A stretch of 64,000 nucleotides of DNA from Prevotella sp. oral taxon 475 (GTDB lineage: Bacteria > Bacteroidota > Bacteroidia > Bacteroidales > Bacteroidaceae): contig NZ_CP072334.1 of the NCBI RefSeq assembly GCF_018127805.1, positions 1,094,001 through 1,158,000 on the forward strand. The letters are read 5' to 3'. Below are positions 36,282 to 45,661 of this stretch, piece by piece. The translations under genes and the position numbers were made by a program. How positions within the stretch are numbered: position 1 is the first letter of the stretch; the number at the start of each line of letters is the position of its first letter. The notes under the pieces are model-generated. The model did not search any database, was not told the DNA's origin, and saw only the letters and a list, made by a program, of their open reading frames with translations.

Positions 36282-36728
36282 ATGAAACATCAAAAAACAA
36301 TTGAAGGATTACAGCTATTTACAACAGGATTGACCAATGGAGCTTTCGCTCACTTTGTGCAAGGTAAATATTTTGAATCGATGGGTTTTACAAAACTCGG
36401 CGAGAAATATAAAGAACACTACACTGAAGAAATGGGCTGGGTAGAGAAGTTTATAGAGCGTATCAACGACCTCGGAGACGAAGTGAAAATCGAAGACCAA
36501 AAGGGACGAGAAATTGTAAAAGACCCTATCGAATACGTTAAAGCAGATCTCAAAATCCAGGAGCAAGGGGTGGAGCTTTTGTACAACTGCATGGCAGAGC
36601 TAAAAGACGATCCCACAACTTACGAAATCCTAAAAGCCTATCTCGCTGACGAAGAGGAAGACCTCTATTGGAGTCAAGAGCAGATAGAGATGATTGGCCG
36701 CCAAAATTGGCTGGTTAAACAAATGTAA
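36282..36728 (+). CDS. Ferritin-like/DNA-protection-like protein
   Basis: 148 residues, all helical. The pattern of carboxylates and His on helices (KEHYTEEMGWVEKFIERI, LADEEEDLYWSQEQIEMI) fits the ferritin-like four-helix bundle, possibly a Dps-like or encapsulated-ferritin-like protein that oxidises and stores iron. The start context includes an A-rich leader rather than a Shine-Dalgarno. It is cargo between the broken MarR gene and the type A recombinase of set III. Confidence 0.75.
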   Translation: MKHQKTIEGLQLFTTGLTNGAFAHFVQGKYFESMGFTKLGEKYKEHYTEEMGWVEKFIERINDLGDEVKIEDQKGREIVKDPIEYVKADLKIQEQGVELLYNCMAELKDDPTTYEILKAYLADEEEDLYWSQEQIEMIGRQNWLVKQM

Positions 36729-36810
36729 TTAATTCCAATGCTTAACAATTAAAAAGGAGTTTGCTTCATCCGTGTGGAGCAAACTCCTTTTCTATTTAAT
36801 TCCGCAGACT

Positions 36811-37977
36811 TCATAGTTGCATCAACCTGTCCATATCCGAGGAAATCTTTTGGTCGGTAATTTGAGCATAGATTTGTGTGCTGGCAATAGATGAATGCCC
36901 CATCATCTTGGCGATGCTCTCTATCGGCATTCCTACTTCCAAGGTTAGTGTTCCGAACGAATGTTGGGCAAGATGGAATGAAAGGGACTGGCGGATACCG
37001 CAAGCCAAGCCGATGGCTTTAAGGTGTGCCCAAACCTGCCTCTTGCTCTGTGTCGTGGGAAAGATGGGAGCCTCTTGATTGTTTTCTTTTGGAGGATAAG
37101 CCGTTAGTATCTGCTCTGCTATCGGATGCAGGGGTATCAGGGCTTCCACGTCCGTTTTCTGTCGCTTCCTGCGTATGTAGCGTTTTCCCTCGCTGTTCGT
37201 TTCTATCTGACCATAGGAGAGCAAGCGGACATCAGAATACGCCAAGCCTGTGAATATTGAGAAAATGAATATCCGTCGGCTAAACTCCGCTTCCTCGTTC
37301 TGCAGCGGAAGGGCGAGCAACTGCGAAACCTCCATTCTGTTGAGGAAGCGAGGTTTGCACAAGACCCTTTCATATTTCGCCCCCTCAAAAGGATTGCTGC
37401 GAATGGTCTGCTGACTTACTGCACGAGACATCAGCCGACTGAGCCAATAGATGAACTTGTTTGTAGAAAGCGGTGCGTACCCCCTCTTGATGAGAAAATG
37501 TCGGTAGGCATCAAAGAAGTCCATCGTCAAGGTCGCTATGGATATATCCTTCTTGCCCAGAGACCTGACGAACTCCCTAAGATGAATATCACAACTCCGA
37601 TAACTGTTGTAGGTATTCGTCCGCTTGCCCTCCTGCCGTCCGAGTTCCTCCTTACTTAGTGTAAGCAATGTCGTTGGATGGCTTCCAATGCCCTGTAAAT
37701 GGATTTTGAGCAATTCTGCACTGACCGCCCTATATTGGAAGAGAAGCGTATTGTAGCCTTGTGTTATCCGTTCTCGAAAGAGTTGCAGGCGTTGATTTGT
37801 CTTCTTGTCGCTTGTCTCGCCAAGTTTGACACTCCATAAGGAGGGAACGATACTCTCACCTGTGGTCATTACCACGTTTGAGCCGTCAATGGTGATACGA
37901 CAGAGGATAGCCGTTGTGCCGTCTGCTTTCGTCTTGCTTCTGTTGATATAGAATAGTATTTTGAACGTACTGCGCAT
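36811..37977 (-). CDS. Tyrosine recombinase, type A set III, catalytic Arg replaced
   Basis: 388 residues, starts MRSTFKILFYINRSKTKAD, full-length by comparison with set II. The motif that is FHVGRHSFGAL in set II reads FHLAQHSFGTL here: the catalytic HxxR arginine is Gln (codon CAA). MMGHSSIASTQIYAQI with the nucleophile Tyr is retained. By knowledge of the family, loss of Arg II should abolish or strongly reduce recombination. It lies 4 bases downstream of the broken type B gene in the same direction. Confidence 0.88.
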   Translation of the reverse strand: MRSTFKILFYINRSKTKADGTTAILCRITIDGSNVVMTTGESIVPSLWSVKLGETSDKKTNQRLQLFRERITQGYNTLLFQYRAVSAELLKIHLQGIGSHPTTLLTLSKEELGRQEGKRTNTYNSYRSCDIHLREFVRSLGKKDISIATLTMDFFDAYRHFLIKRGYAPLSTNKFIYWLSRLMSRAVSQQTIRSNPFEGAKYERVLCKPRFLNRMEVSQLLALPLQNEEAEFSRRIFIFSIFTGLAYSDVRLLSYGQIETNSEGKRYIRRKRQKTDVEALIPLHPIAEQILTAYPPKENNQEAPIFPTTQSKRQVWAHLKAIGLACGIRQSLSFHLAQHSFGTLTLEVGMPIESIAKMMGHSSIASTQIYAQITDQKISSDMDRLMQL

Positions 37978-37981
37978 GGTC

Positions 37982-39211
37982 TTAAAGTATAAGTGTTAAA
38001 TCTTTGGTGAAAGAAATGAAACGCTCAAACTCATCGAAGAGTTTCGTTGGGGTAACGTGGGCGTATCGCTCGGTGGTCTCTATCCGCCTATGCCCCAGCA
38101 TACGGCTGACGGTTTCTATCGGCACTCCATTCTCAAGTGTTATCAGTGTTGCGAATGTGTGTTGCCCTACGTGTGCAGTGATGGGAATTGTTATTCTTGC
38201 CCGATGTTGCAGCCCTTTCAGAAGATAGCGGTAAGTGGTATAAGGGATGTTTGGGAAAAGAGTCTCTCGCTCTTCCGAGTTGTACTTTTCAATAATACGT
38301 TCTGCTTCGGGTCGTAATTTAACCCGACTTAAAGAGTCGGTCTTCTGTCTCTGAAACTTCAACCAACTTTTGCCCTCATCATCAAGAAAAGATGTTCCTT
38401 ATTGAGACACATCATATCACAATAGGACACCCCTGTAGAGCACGAGAAGAGGAAGAGATTGCGTGCAGTCTCCAAATCCTTTTCATATTCATTCAACTTC
38501 AGACTCTGCAATTTTACCAATGAAACCTTGTCTAATGCCTGTGGTATCTTTGCATCGCCTTTCTCGATTTTCACGAAGTTCAATATGGGGTATTCCGTTA
38601 TTCCCTCATGGAAAGGCCATCTTGCAGGTCTTCTTGACCAATTGGGCTAACCTGCAAAAATAAGCCTGCGAATAGCCCAGCTTGCTTTTCGCATAATGTT
38701 GGAAGTTGTCCAAGAAATCATCCTCAATTTGCGTAAAGGTCAGATCCTTGACTTTATAATGGTCGAGAATAAAACGGCTTAATTGCTTTCTTGTGTTGTG
38801 ATAGATTGCAAACGATTGTCTCTTGATGTCTATCCCGATACGTTTTTCCGCCTCTTCCACCATTCTGTCGTATTGTTGCAATAGGGTAACACGTCCTTGC
38901 ATACAGCCTTGGAATGCTTCCTTGATATCTGTGGCTGTAAATTCCACACCTCGTTCACAGAGAACTTGATACGCTTCCTGTACTGAGAGTAGAAGCCGTT
39001 CCAATTTAGCATTGGTTTCCACAGCTTCTTGGCTTTTTCCGTTCAGCCGACTTTCACGCACGTTCCACAACTTGGGATTACACGACAGCTTACTGCTGAA
39101 TTGTGCCATCGTGCGGTCGTAAGTAATACGCCTCATTATCGGAGCCTGCCCCACCTTGTTCAATCCGCCCTTTTTGAGGTAGAGCAACACCTTCATTTTG
39201 TCTTTTTTCAT
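37982..39211 (-). pseudogene. Tyrosine recombinase, type B set III, two frameshifts
   Basis: Three frames in order rebuild a normal 409-residue type B recombinase: 39211 to ~38606 (MKKDKMKVLLYLKKGGLNK ... VKKTCKMAFP), 38583 to ~38359 (FVKIEKGDAKIPQALDK, CSTGVSYCDMM), and 38362 to 37982 (MKFQRQKTDSLSRVKL ... RYAHVTPTKLF). The HxxR motif reads TAHVGQHTFATL, so Arg II is Gln here as well. The promoter box TAACTTTGCCC precedes the ATG as in the intact copies. Confidence 0.88.
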
Positions 39212-39364
39212 ACGCTTCTTTTTTATGGGCAAAGTTACCTGATTTTGAAGCGTTTTTAACTACGCAAAACATTGTAATTCAGCGCATAAATGCCAATCTA
39301 TGAGGAATTATGATCACTGTGGTAATCGTTTTCCGTTACCTCATATCGATAACATATATCGAAC

Positions 39365-39375
39365 TAACGATTTGG
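39365..39375 (+). repeat. Candidate attachment core E
   Basis: TAACGATTTGG followed by TAACGCATCTTCTGCAC, matching core B at 33684 in position relative to the type B recombinase. Confidence 0.5.
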
Positions 39376-39662
39376 TAACGCATCTTCTGCACAAATCCAC
39401 ATTTTCTGCACTTTTCACCTCTAAGCAAACTACTGCATAAAATCGTATTTCTCACACATTATCAAACACTTAACACTCATCTGCATCTTTCAGGACTTTT
39501 CGCATATAATCTCCGAATTTCTTTTCCATAAATCCATGTTTTTATTGTTGAGATCACCGCAAAATTATACCTTTGCACTACTATCTGCAAGTACCAACAA
39601 TATTGTAGGATACATACTATATTGTTAGATTTATTGATTATCAAGAATAAAAAAAGTTTGTC

Positions 39663-39976
39663 ATGGAGCGAAAAATATCAGATAACGAATGTCCTGTGCG
39701 AAAGTCGATGCAGATTTTTGCCGGTAAATGGACGCTGCTCATCATTTTTCAAATCAACCGCAGGATAATCCGTTATGGAGAACTCAAACGTGCCATTCCC
39801 GGCATCAGTGAGAAGATGCTTATTGACGAGTTGAAATTCCTTTGTAACAAGGGACTGATAAAAAGAAATAATACCCCGAGGTCCCTCCCAGAGTGGAATA
39901 CTCTCTTACACCGTTGGGGGAGAAAGTACTGCCGATTATAGATGAAATTGCCAAATTTGGAGTAGAAAACTTATAA
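39663..39976 (+). pseudogene. HxlR-family regulator, frameshifted
   Basis: Residues 1-70 read as an HxlR winged helix (CPVRKSMQIFAGKWTLLII, YGELKRAIPGISEKML). Near 39870 the frame slips; the expected end ([30 protein letters not shown]) is in another frame and stops at 39976. The promoter box TACCTTTGC at 39568-39576 is intact. The start of the 1257-residue gene follows 13 bases later, so the two may have been linked. Confidence 0.75.
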
Positions 39977-39989
39977 ATTTTGTGGATGT

Positions 39990-42900
39990 ATGAATTTAGT
40001 TACGAGAAATCATCTTGAAAGATGGGCTGAAACGGCACAATCAAAATCGACTTTGCCATATCTTATCTCGAGATTAGTAAGAGCATCAACCCCCGTAAGT
40101 ACAAAGATTAGTATTCCTTGGGGAAGTGCGACTTATATTGGAGGATGGGACGGTATTGTAAATTGTGAAATAGAAACGGCTTATGTACCCCAAGGAATTT
40201 CTTTGTGGGAGTTTGGCACTTCTTCTGATTGTACAACAAAAGCTAACCGCGATTATGATAAAAGAAAAAATAATCCAATCGGGTTTGAGCCAAGCAATTC
40301 TACATTCATATTTATCACACCAAGACTTTGGAACAGAAAAGACGAGTGGATCAGAGAAAAAAAAGCGGAAAATCATTGGAAAAATGTAATCGCATATGAC
40401 TCCATAGACTTAGAGCAATGGTTAGATCGGATTCTCTCGGTTTCGCTTTGGCTTGCTTCACAGGATGGAATTGGAGCATATCCATTTGAAGGCATAATAA
40501 CTGCTGACGAATTTTGGGAAGAGTGGTCAATTGGTCCAAAAGGCTTGAGGCTTTTCCCCGAAATTATAATAGCAGGGAGAGAACACGAAAAAAAGATTTT
40601 ACAGTCAGTGTTACTAGATGAACCCAAAATTGTAGCCATAAAAGCATCCACAAAAAATGAAGCAATTGCTTTCATTATTGCTGCAGCGCAAACATTTCAA
40701 GATGAAGAAGGAGGTCAATTCTTTTCAAAAACATTAGTAGTAAATACTGAGGAGAATTTTCGTGGAATAGTTAGAAATAACATAAATTCCACGTTGAATA
40801 TCATTCCAAGATTTGATGAAACACAACCTTTTAATATGGCCGTATCGAGAGGTAATCACGTATTAGTCCCTCTCGGTGCTAGTGATGATATTAATTTAGA
40901 TAATACAATTACTTTATCAACAATCGATAGACATGGTCAAGTCGATGCATTAATAAAGAGTGGTATATTAAGAGAAGATGCAGAAAGGCTATCTAGAGAA
41001 TCAGCACGAAATATCACAATACTTAAAAAGCTACTTAAATTTCCGCAGTATAAAGCAAAATGGTGCGATAAAGAAAATATCCGAGATATAATACCTGCGC
41101 TTTTATTGGGTAGATGGGACGAAAACTTCAAGGGAGATATTGAATTAATTGAAAAGCTTTCTGGACAGAGTTATGCAGACTATTCAGCTGTGCTAAATAA
41201 ATGGAGGGATTTTGAAGAGTCTCCAATTATTCAAATCGGTAGAACTTGGCGATTAACCTCGCCTTTGGATTCATGGACAAACTTAGCCTCTCAACTTACA
41301 AGGAATGATTTTCAAAACCTTCAAGAATGTTTTTCGATAGCATTTAGAACTGGAAATCCATTCATTGAACCAGAAGGCAGGGTCCTTACATATTTCAATA
41401 ATAGAAGAAAATACTCTGATTGGTCAAGAGAAGGATTGGTACAATCTTTAATTTTAGCAGGGCAAATCAGAGGCGAATTACTTAACATAGACAATCCTCA
41501 GGATTGGGTTGATAATAATATTTTTGATTTACTCAATAACGCAAGTGGTGAAGTATGGATTTCTATTGACAAAGAATTACCCCTCATAGCAGAAGCGTCT
41601 CCAGAAATCTTCCTTAAATCTGTAAAAAAATCCTTAGAGAAACAGGAGCCTGAAGTAATGGATATGTTCAAAGAGGAAGATGGGGTCTTCTCTAAAACAA
41701 GTCATCATACAGGTTTATTGTGGGCTCTTGAAAGTTTGGCTTGGTTACCTGAATATTTAAGAGATGTGAGTTTGATATTATTAAAACTCTCTGGATTTGA
41801 TCCAGGGGGCAATTTGTCAAACAGACCAATAAATAGCATTACTGAAATATTCAAACCGTGGCATTATCAAACTCTTGCACCGTTTGAGTACAGAATGGAG
41901 GTTCTAAAACATATTACTGAAAAGGAAAAAGCATTGGGGTGGTCTCTTTTAATTAGAATGCTTCCCAGTTTCCACGATGTTGCATTTCCAACTCATAAAA
42001 TGCGTTGGAGAATGTTTGACAAGAACACTAATCTGTCTTACACTTACAAAGAAATATGGGATACACATTCTGCAATAATAGAAATGCTCATAACTATTTT
42101 CGATAATGATGAAGATAAATTCTCTCAATTAATAAAAGAAACACCTCGCCTTTCTCACGCTGATAGAAAAAGAGTTTTGGACTGGGCAGATGAAGTTTGT
42201 CCAAACATCAAGCACGAAAAATTTTTAGTATGGGAAACAATTAGAGGGATTTTAAATCATCATAGGTCATTTCCTGATGCAGATTGGGCTCTACCAGAAA
42301 CCGAGTTAGTACGCTTTGAAAGATTATACAACAAACTTCAGCCAGCTGATATCATCCAAAAATACCTCTGGCTTTTCAATGAACAAGGGCCACAGCTACC
42401 AGAAGGCCTTCGATACAACTCCGAAAATTACGAACAGCAACAAAAGAAAGTAGACGATGTAAGGAGAGCTGCGGTAGAAGAGTGGCTAAAGAAACTTAAT
42501 CTAGAAACTGTTATAGGATTAAGAAATAAGGTGCAAGACCGTAGAACTTTTGGAAGGATATTAGCCCAAGTAGTCACAACAAAAGGAGACATTCTACTTG
42601 TTTGTCAATGCTTAGGCGATACCCCAGAACAGATGCCCTTTGTTCACGGATTTATCTATGAAAAGTTCGTCGCTAATGACTTCAATTGGATAAATGCATT
42701 ATTTGGAGAATTACAAGGAGAAGTGTTTGACAAAAAATCACTTTCTAATGTGCTAATCCCACTAACACAAAATCAACAATTATGGGACTTCGTTGCTTCA
42801 TTAGATAGAGAAATACAAGATGAATATTGGCAAAACATCCAACCACATTTTCCTCACCTTACCAATGATGAAAAAGTATATGGTATTAAAATGCTCTTGA

Positions 42901-43763
42901 GGTATAAACGGTTTTTCTCAGCAATAGCAAATGCTTGGCTTTTCCCAAATGTAATTCCAAGCGAGTTATTAGTCGAGATGTTAAAAAGAATCGTGACGGA
43001 AGAAGCAAATGAGAACTCTCATCTCGCAGGCTGTGAAGTAGAACGGATTTTTGAAGAACTTGATCAGCGAACAGACATTGATAGGCCTACTCTATTGGAT
43101 TTGGAATGGTTATACCTCCCAACTTTATCACGTAACGTAAGAAGTCCTAAAATTCTGGAAGAAGAATTAGCAAATAATCCGGATTTTTTTATCGATGTCT
43201 TAAAACTGCTTTATAAGTCTAAGGATGAAAAATTATTAGAAGAAGAACGAGAAAACCTCTATAGTGGGGATATTCAAAATGGAGCAGAAAGAGCCTACCA
43301 TTTGCTTCACACTTGGAAAAGAATTCCTGGAATGAGAGATGATAATTCTATCGATGAAAACGAACTGAATGATTGGATTCAAGAAGCAAGACTTTTGGCA
43401 GAATCTATAGGGAGATTGGAGGTTGCTGATGAAGAAATAGGCCAAGTTTTAGCTCGGTATCCTGAAGATTGTCTATCATGGCCTGAAGAAAAAATATTCC
43501 GGATAATTGAAGAAATAAACACCGATGATTTGAAAAGAGGTTATTATTTAGGACTGGTTAATAAGCGTAGTTTTTCAACAAGAGGAGCATTTGATGGAGG
43601 GGATATCGAACGAGAAAAAGCTGTGTATTTCCAAAAATTGGAAAATGATTTTAGATTTCAATATCCCAATGTCGCTGAAATTTTCAAAGATATCAAAAAG
43701 AACTACCTAGCTGAGGCAAAAAGAATGGATGAAGAAGCTGAAAGATCTAGATTAGAATACTAG
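39990..43763 (+). CDS. 1257-residue protein: nuclease-like N-terminus plus NTPase-like region, candidate defence protein
   Basis: A large soluble protein with no signal peptide or membrane helix. Residues ~1-165 have a restriction-nuclease-like pattern: GGWDGIVN (Asp54), SLWEFGTSSD (Glu74), TKANRDYDKR (Lys84), then FIFITPRLW and YDSIDLEQWLD. From ~190 a P-loop-NTPase-like region begins at IIAGREHEKKILQSVL, but the Walker A loop expected after VAIKAS lacks the GxxGxGKT signature. Residues ~400-1250 are helical without recognised repeats. The gene is AT rich, complete, and one of the longest undamaged cargo genes of the island. The combination suggests a single-gene antiviral nuclease/STAND-like sensor, but the family is not identified with certainty. 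Confidence 0.8.
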   Translation: MNLVTRNHLERWAETAQSKSTLPYLISRLVRASTPVSTKISIPWGSATYIGGWDGIVNCEIETAYVPQGISLWEFGTSSDCTTKANRDYDKRKNNPIGFEPSNSTFIFITPRLWNRKDEWIREKKAENHWKNVIAYDSIDLEQWLDRILSVSLWLASQDGIGAYPFEGIITADEFWEEWSIGPKGLRLFPEIIIAGREHEKKILQSVLLDEPKIVAIKASTKNEAIAFIIAAAQTFQDEEGGQFFSKTLVVNTEENFRGIVRNNINSTLNIIPRFDETQPFNMAVSRGNHVLVPLGASDDINLDNTITLSTIDRHGQVDALIKSGILREDAERLSRESARNITILKKLLKFPQYKAKWCDKENIRDIIPALLLGRWDENFKGDIELIEKLSGQSYADYSAVLNKWRDFEESPIIQIGRTWRLTSPLDSWTNLASQLTRNDFQNLQECFSIAFRTGNPFIEPEGRVLTYFNNRRKYSDWSREGLVQSLILAGQIRGELLNIDNPQDWVDNNIFDLLNNASGEVWISIDKELPLIAEASPEIFLKSVKKSLEKQEPEVMDMFKEEDGVFSKTSHHTGLLWALESLAWLPEYLRDVSLILLKLSGFDPGGNLSNRPINSITEIFKPWHYQTLAPFEYRMEVLKHITEKEKALGWSLLIRMLPSFHDVAFPTHKMRWRMFDKNTNLSYTYKEIWDTHSAIIEMLITIFDNDEDKFSQLIKETPRLSHADRKRVLDWADEVCPNIKHEKFLVWETIRGILNHHRSFPDADWALPETELVRFERLYNKLQPADIIQKYLWLFNEQGPQLPEGLRYNSENYEQQQKKVDDVRRAAVEEWLKKLNLETVIGLRNKVQDRRTFGRILAQVVTTKGDILLVCQCLGDTPEQMPFVHGFIYEKFVANDFNWINALFGELQGEVFDKKSLSNVLIPLTQNQQLWDFVASLDREIQDEYWQNIQPHFPHLTNDEKVYGIKMLLRYKRFFSAIANAWLFPNVIPSELLVEMLKRIVTEEANENSHLAGCEVERIFEELDQRTDIDRPTLLDLEWLYLPTLSRNVRSPKILEEELANNPDFFIDVLKLLYKSKDEKLLEEERENLYSGDIQNGAERAYHLLHTWKRIPGMRDDNSIDENELNDWIQEARLLAESIGRLEVADEEIGQVLARYPEDCLSWPEEKIFRIIEEINTDDLKRGYYLGLVNKRSFSTRGAFDGGDIEREKAVYFQKLENDFRFQYPNVAEIFKDIKKNYLAEAKRMDEEAERSRLEY

Positions 43764-43878
43764 TAAATTTTCACAGTACAGAAATGATGACAAAGCACCT
43801 AAGCTTTCTGATAAAATCTATCATTTAGGTCTAAGTAATTGGCTATCAACAGCCGAATGAGTTATGAAATGCAGTAGG

Positions 43879-43889
43879 TAATGATTTAG
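43879..43889 (+). repeat. Candidate attachment core D (hybrid flanks)
   Basis: TAATGATTTAG with a left flank (GTAGG) like cores A and C, and a right flank (ATCTTCTGCA) like cores B and E, as expected for a recombined junction. A reverse-strand -7 box TACCTTTGC lies at 43944-43952, as in the promoter modules at 22125, 24775 and 34943. Confidence 0.5.
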
Positions 43890-43961
43890 TGACCTATCTT
43901 CTGCAATGATATACAACGCTTTGCATAACTCGAATAACCTATTGCAAAGGTAATGCTATCT

Positions 43962-43992
43962 ACGGAGAAAGAAGAAAATTTCTCCGTTTTTC
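43962..43992 (+). terminator. Hairpin terminator
   Basis: Stem ACGGAGAAA/TTTCTCCGT around 8 bases, followed by TTTT. Located ~200 bases after the large protein gene. From 43993 to 44426 no gene is convincing, though short open frames overlap. Confidence 0.55.
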
Positions 43993-44426
43993 TTTTCTGA
44001 TGGCTCTCTATTCAGACAGCTGATTCTATTTTTTGTCTTATTGCTCATTGTTGTGGCAGTCTTACTTGTGAAGACTGCCCTTCATTTTTTTCACTCTGTC
44101 CTCTACGGTGTTCCACTCCACATTCTACTCTATAAATTCGCTCGGGATCGGTCTTCGTTCTCTTCGGCAAAAGTAGTTCCGGCGTCTGACGGGCAAAAAG
44201 ATCAAGCGGCAAGCCGTTAGGACAACAATCTCCACACTTCATTCTTCAGGTAGTATTCTTGCCCTAAACCTTGTTGTCCTTGCCCCCTACCTTTTTATCG
44301 CCTTGAAACGAAAACGACCGACCCGACGGAAATACGCAAAAAAAATGTCGGAAACGAGAGGACAGAGAAAAAGAAAAATGGAAACTCAACTCCCTCACCT
44401 CAAGAATCCGCATAAAATCAGACAAG

Positions 44427-44636
44427 ATGAAATTGAGATACAAAACCCTGATTTGGGGAACACTTGCCCTCATCGGCTTATCCCTATTTGGTGGAAGTCT
44501 TTGGCTTTGGCTTGCAGGACTATGGCTGGGGAAATACATTGTTCGGCTACTCTTTGCCATCACACTGGCAATTGTGGTCTACATATTGACCTACCTACTC
44601 ATCATCGGGGGAATATTTTGGTTACTCATTTCTTAA
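44427..44636 (+). CDS. Small two-helix membrane protein of mobile elements
   Basis: 69 residues, nearly all hydrophobic: helices about 7-33 (LIWGTLALIGLSLFGGSLWL) and 38-66 (IVRLLFAITLAIVVYILTYL). It resembles small membrane proteins that accompany Bacteroidales conjugative elements; function unknown. It precedes the next small gene by 12 bases. Confidence 0.65.
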   Translation: MKLRYKTLIWGTLALIGLSLFGGSLWLWLAGLWLGKYIVRLLFAITLAIVVYILTYLLIIGGIFWLLIS

Positions 44637-44648
44637 ACAGACAGATAT

Positions 44649-44867
44649 ATGAAAAGAAGAAGCAGGACAATTGCACAGCAATGCAGATACTATGAGGTGG
44701 ACAACATCTTCGAGTATATGGTATCGGTTTACCTCAACGGAAATATCTTCGCCTTTGGGGAACTATATAAGGAACTCAATCGGAAGGACAGAAAGGAGTT
44801 TATACTCTATCTCTTTTCAGAAGTTGAACCTATTCGTATCCAAGAAATCGTCTTAGCAACAATCTAA
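44649..44867 (+). CDS. Small conserved mobile-element protein
   Basis: 72 residues: MKRRSRTIAQQCRYYEVDNI, EYMVSVYLNGNIFAFGELYK, then a charged helix. Soluble, no family name known to me. Companion of the upstream membrane protein; the next feature is the end of the IS21 element. Confidence 0.6.
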   Translation: MKRRSRTIAQQCRYYEVDNIFEYMVSVYLNGNIFAFGELYKELNRKDRKEFILYLFSEVEPIRIQEIVLATI

Positions 44868-45001
44868 AAACATAAGACAATGAAAGGTGGAAAGGTCACT
44901 CTACTTTGACCCCTTTGGTCAAACAGGATTTGCTCCTGTTGGTCACAATATGATTGCCCCTTGTAAAGTCCTGGTGCAGGGGTCAATTTTATTTTACCCT
45001 T

Positions 45002-45500
45002 TTAGATACTCTGGCTTTTCTTAGCCCTTAACTTACGCATGCTGTCGTCATATAATTCTATGGTATGCGCCGTATGAATGATTCGGTCAAGGATGGCGTC
45101 GGCTATTGTCGGATCACCAACCATGTCATACCAGTTGGACGATGGGTACTGCGAGGTTATGATAGTGGATTTCCTTTCATGCCCGTCCTCAATAATTTCG
45201 AGCAGGATGGGACGTTCCTTGGCATCAAGAGGTACAAATGAAGAGGTCGTTAAGGATGAGTAACTGGCAACGCTCCATCTTCTTGAGCTCAGTTTCAAGT
45301 GTACCTTTGACTTTGGCAACCTTGAGTGCGCCAAGCAGTTTGGGTGCATTGGTATAGAAAGTGCGGAATCCTCTTTTACATGCCTCGTGGCCAAGGGCAC
45401 ATGATAGATAGCTTTTCCCCGTACCTGAAGAGCCGGTCCCATTCACGTGCAAGGAGCATGGAAAGGAAGGTGTCCGCGGTCATGGACTGTGGAGTGGTGC
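45002..45500 (-). pseudogene. istB: IstB ATPase, frameshifted and N-terminally lost
   Basis: Three frames are needed: SMTADTFLSMLLAREWDRL (about 45500-45445), then GTGKSYLSCALGHEACKRG (Walker A) to LLILNDLF (45440-45225), then the C-terminal part SFVPLDAKERPILLEIIEDG ... IIHTAHTIELYDDSMRKL (to 45002). IstB is the AAA+ helper ATPase of IS21 transposition. Beginning and frame continuity are lost, so the element should not be autonomous. Confidence 0.85.
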
Positions 45501-45661
45501 CGGCAAGAGGATGGGTCAAAATGAACCGAACCCCAAAAGTCGGATAAAAAACTTTCGGGGTTTTTCGTCTTTCCGAGAGTTGGGAAATGCAGCCAATGGC
45601 ATTTTTTATTCTTCCCAATATTGGGAAAGCCGTTTTTTGCCGATTTTCATTCATCGTACCC

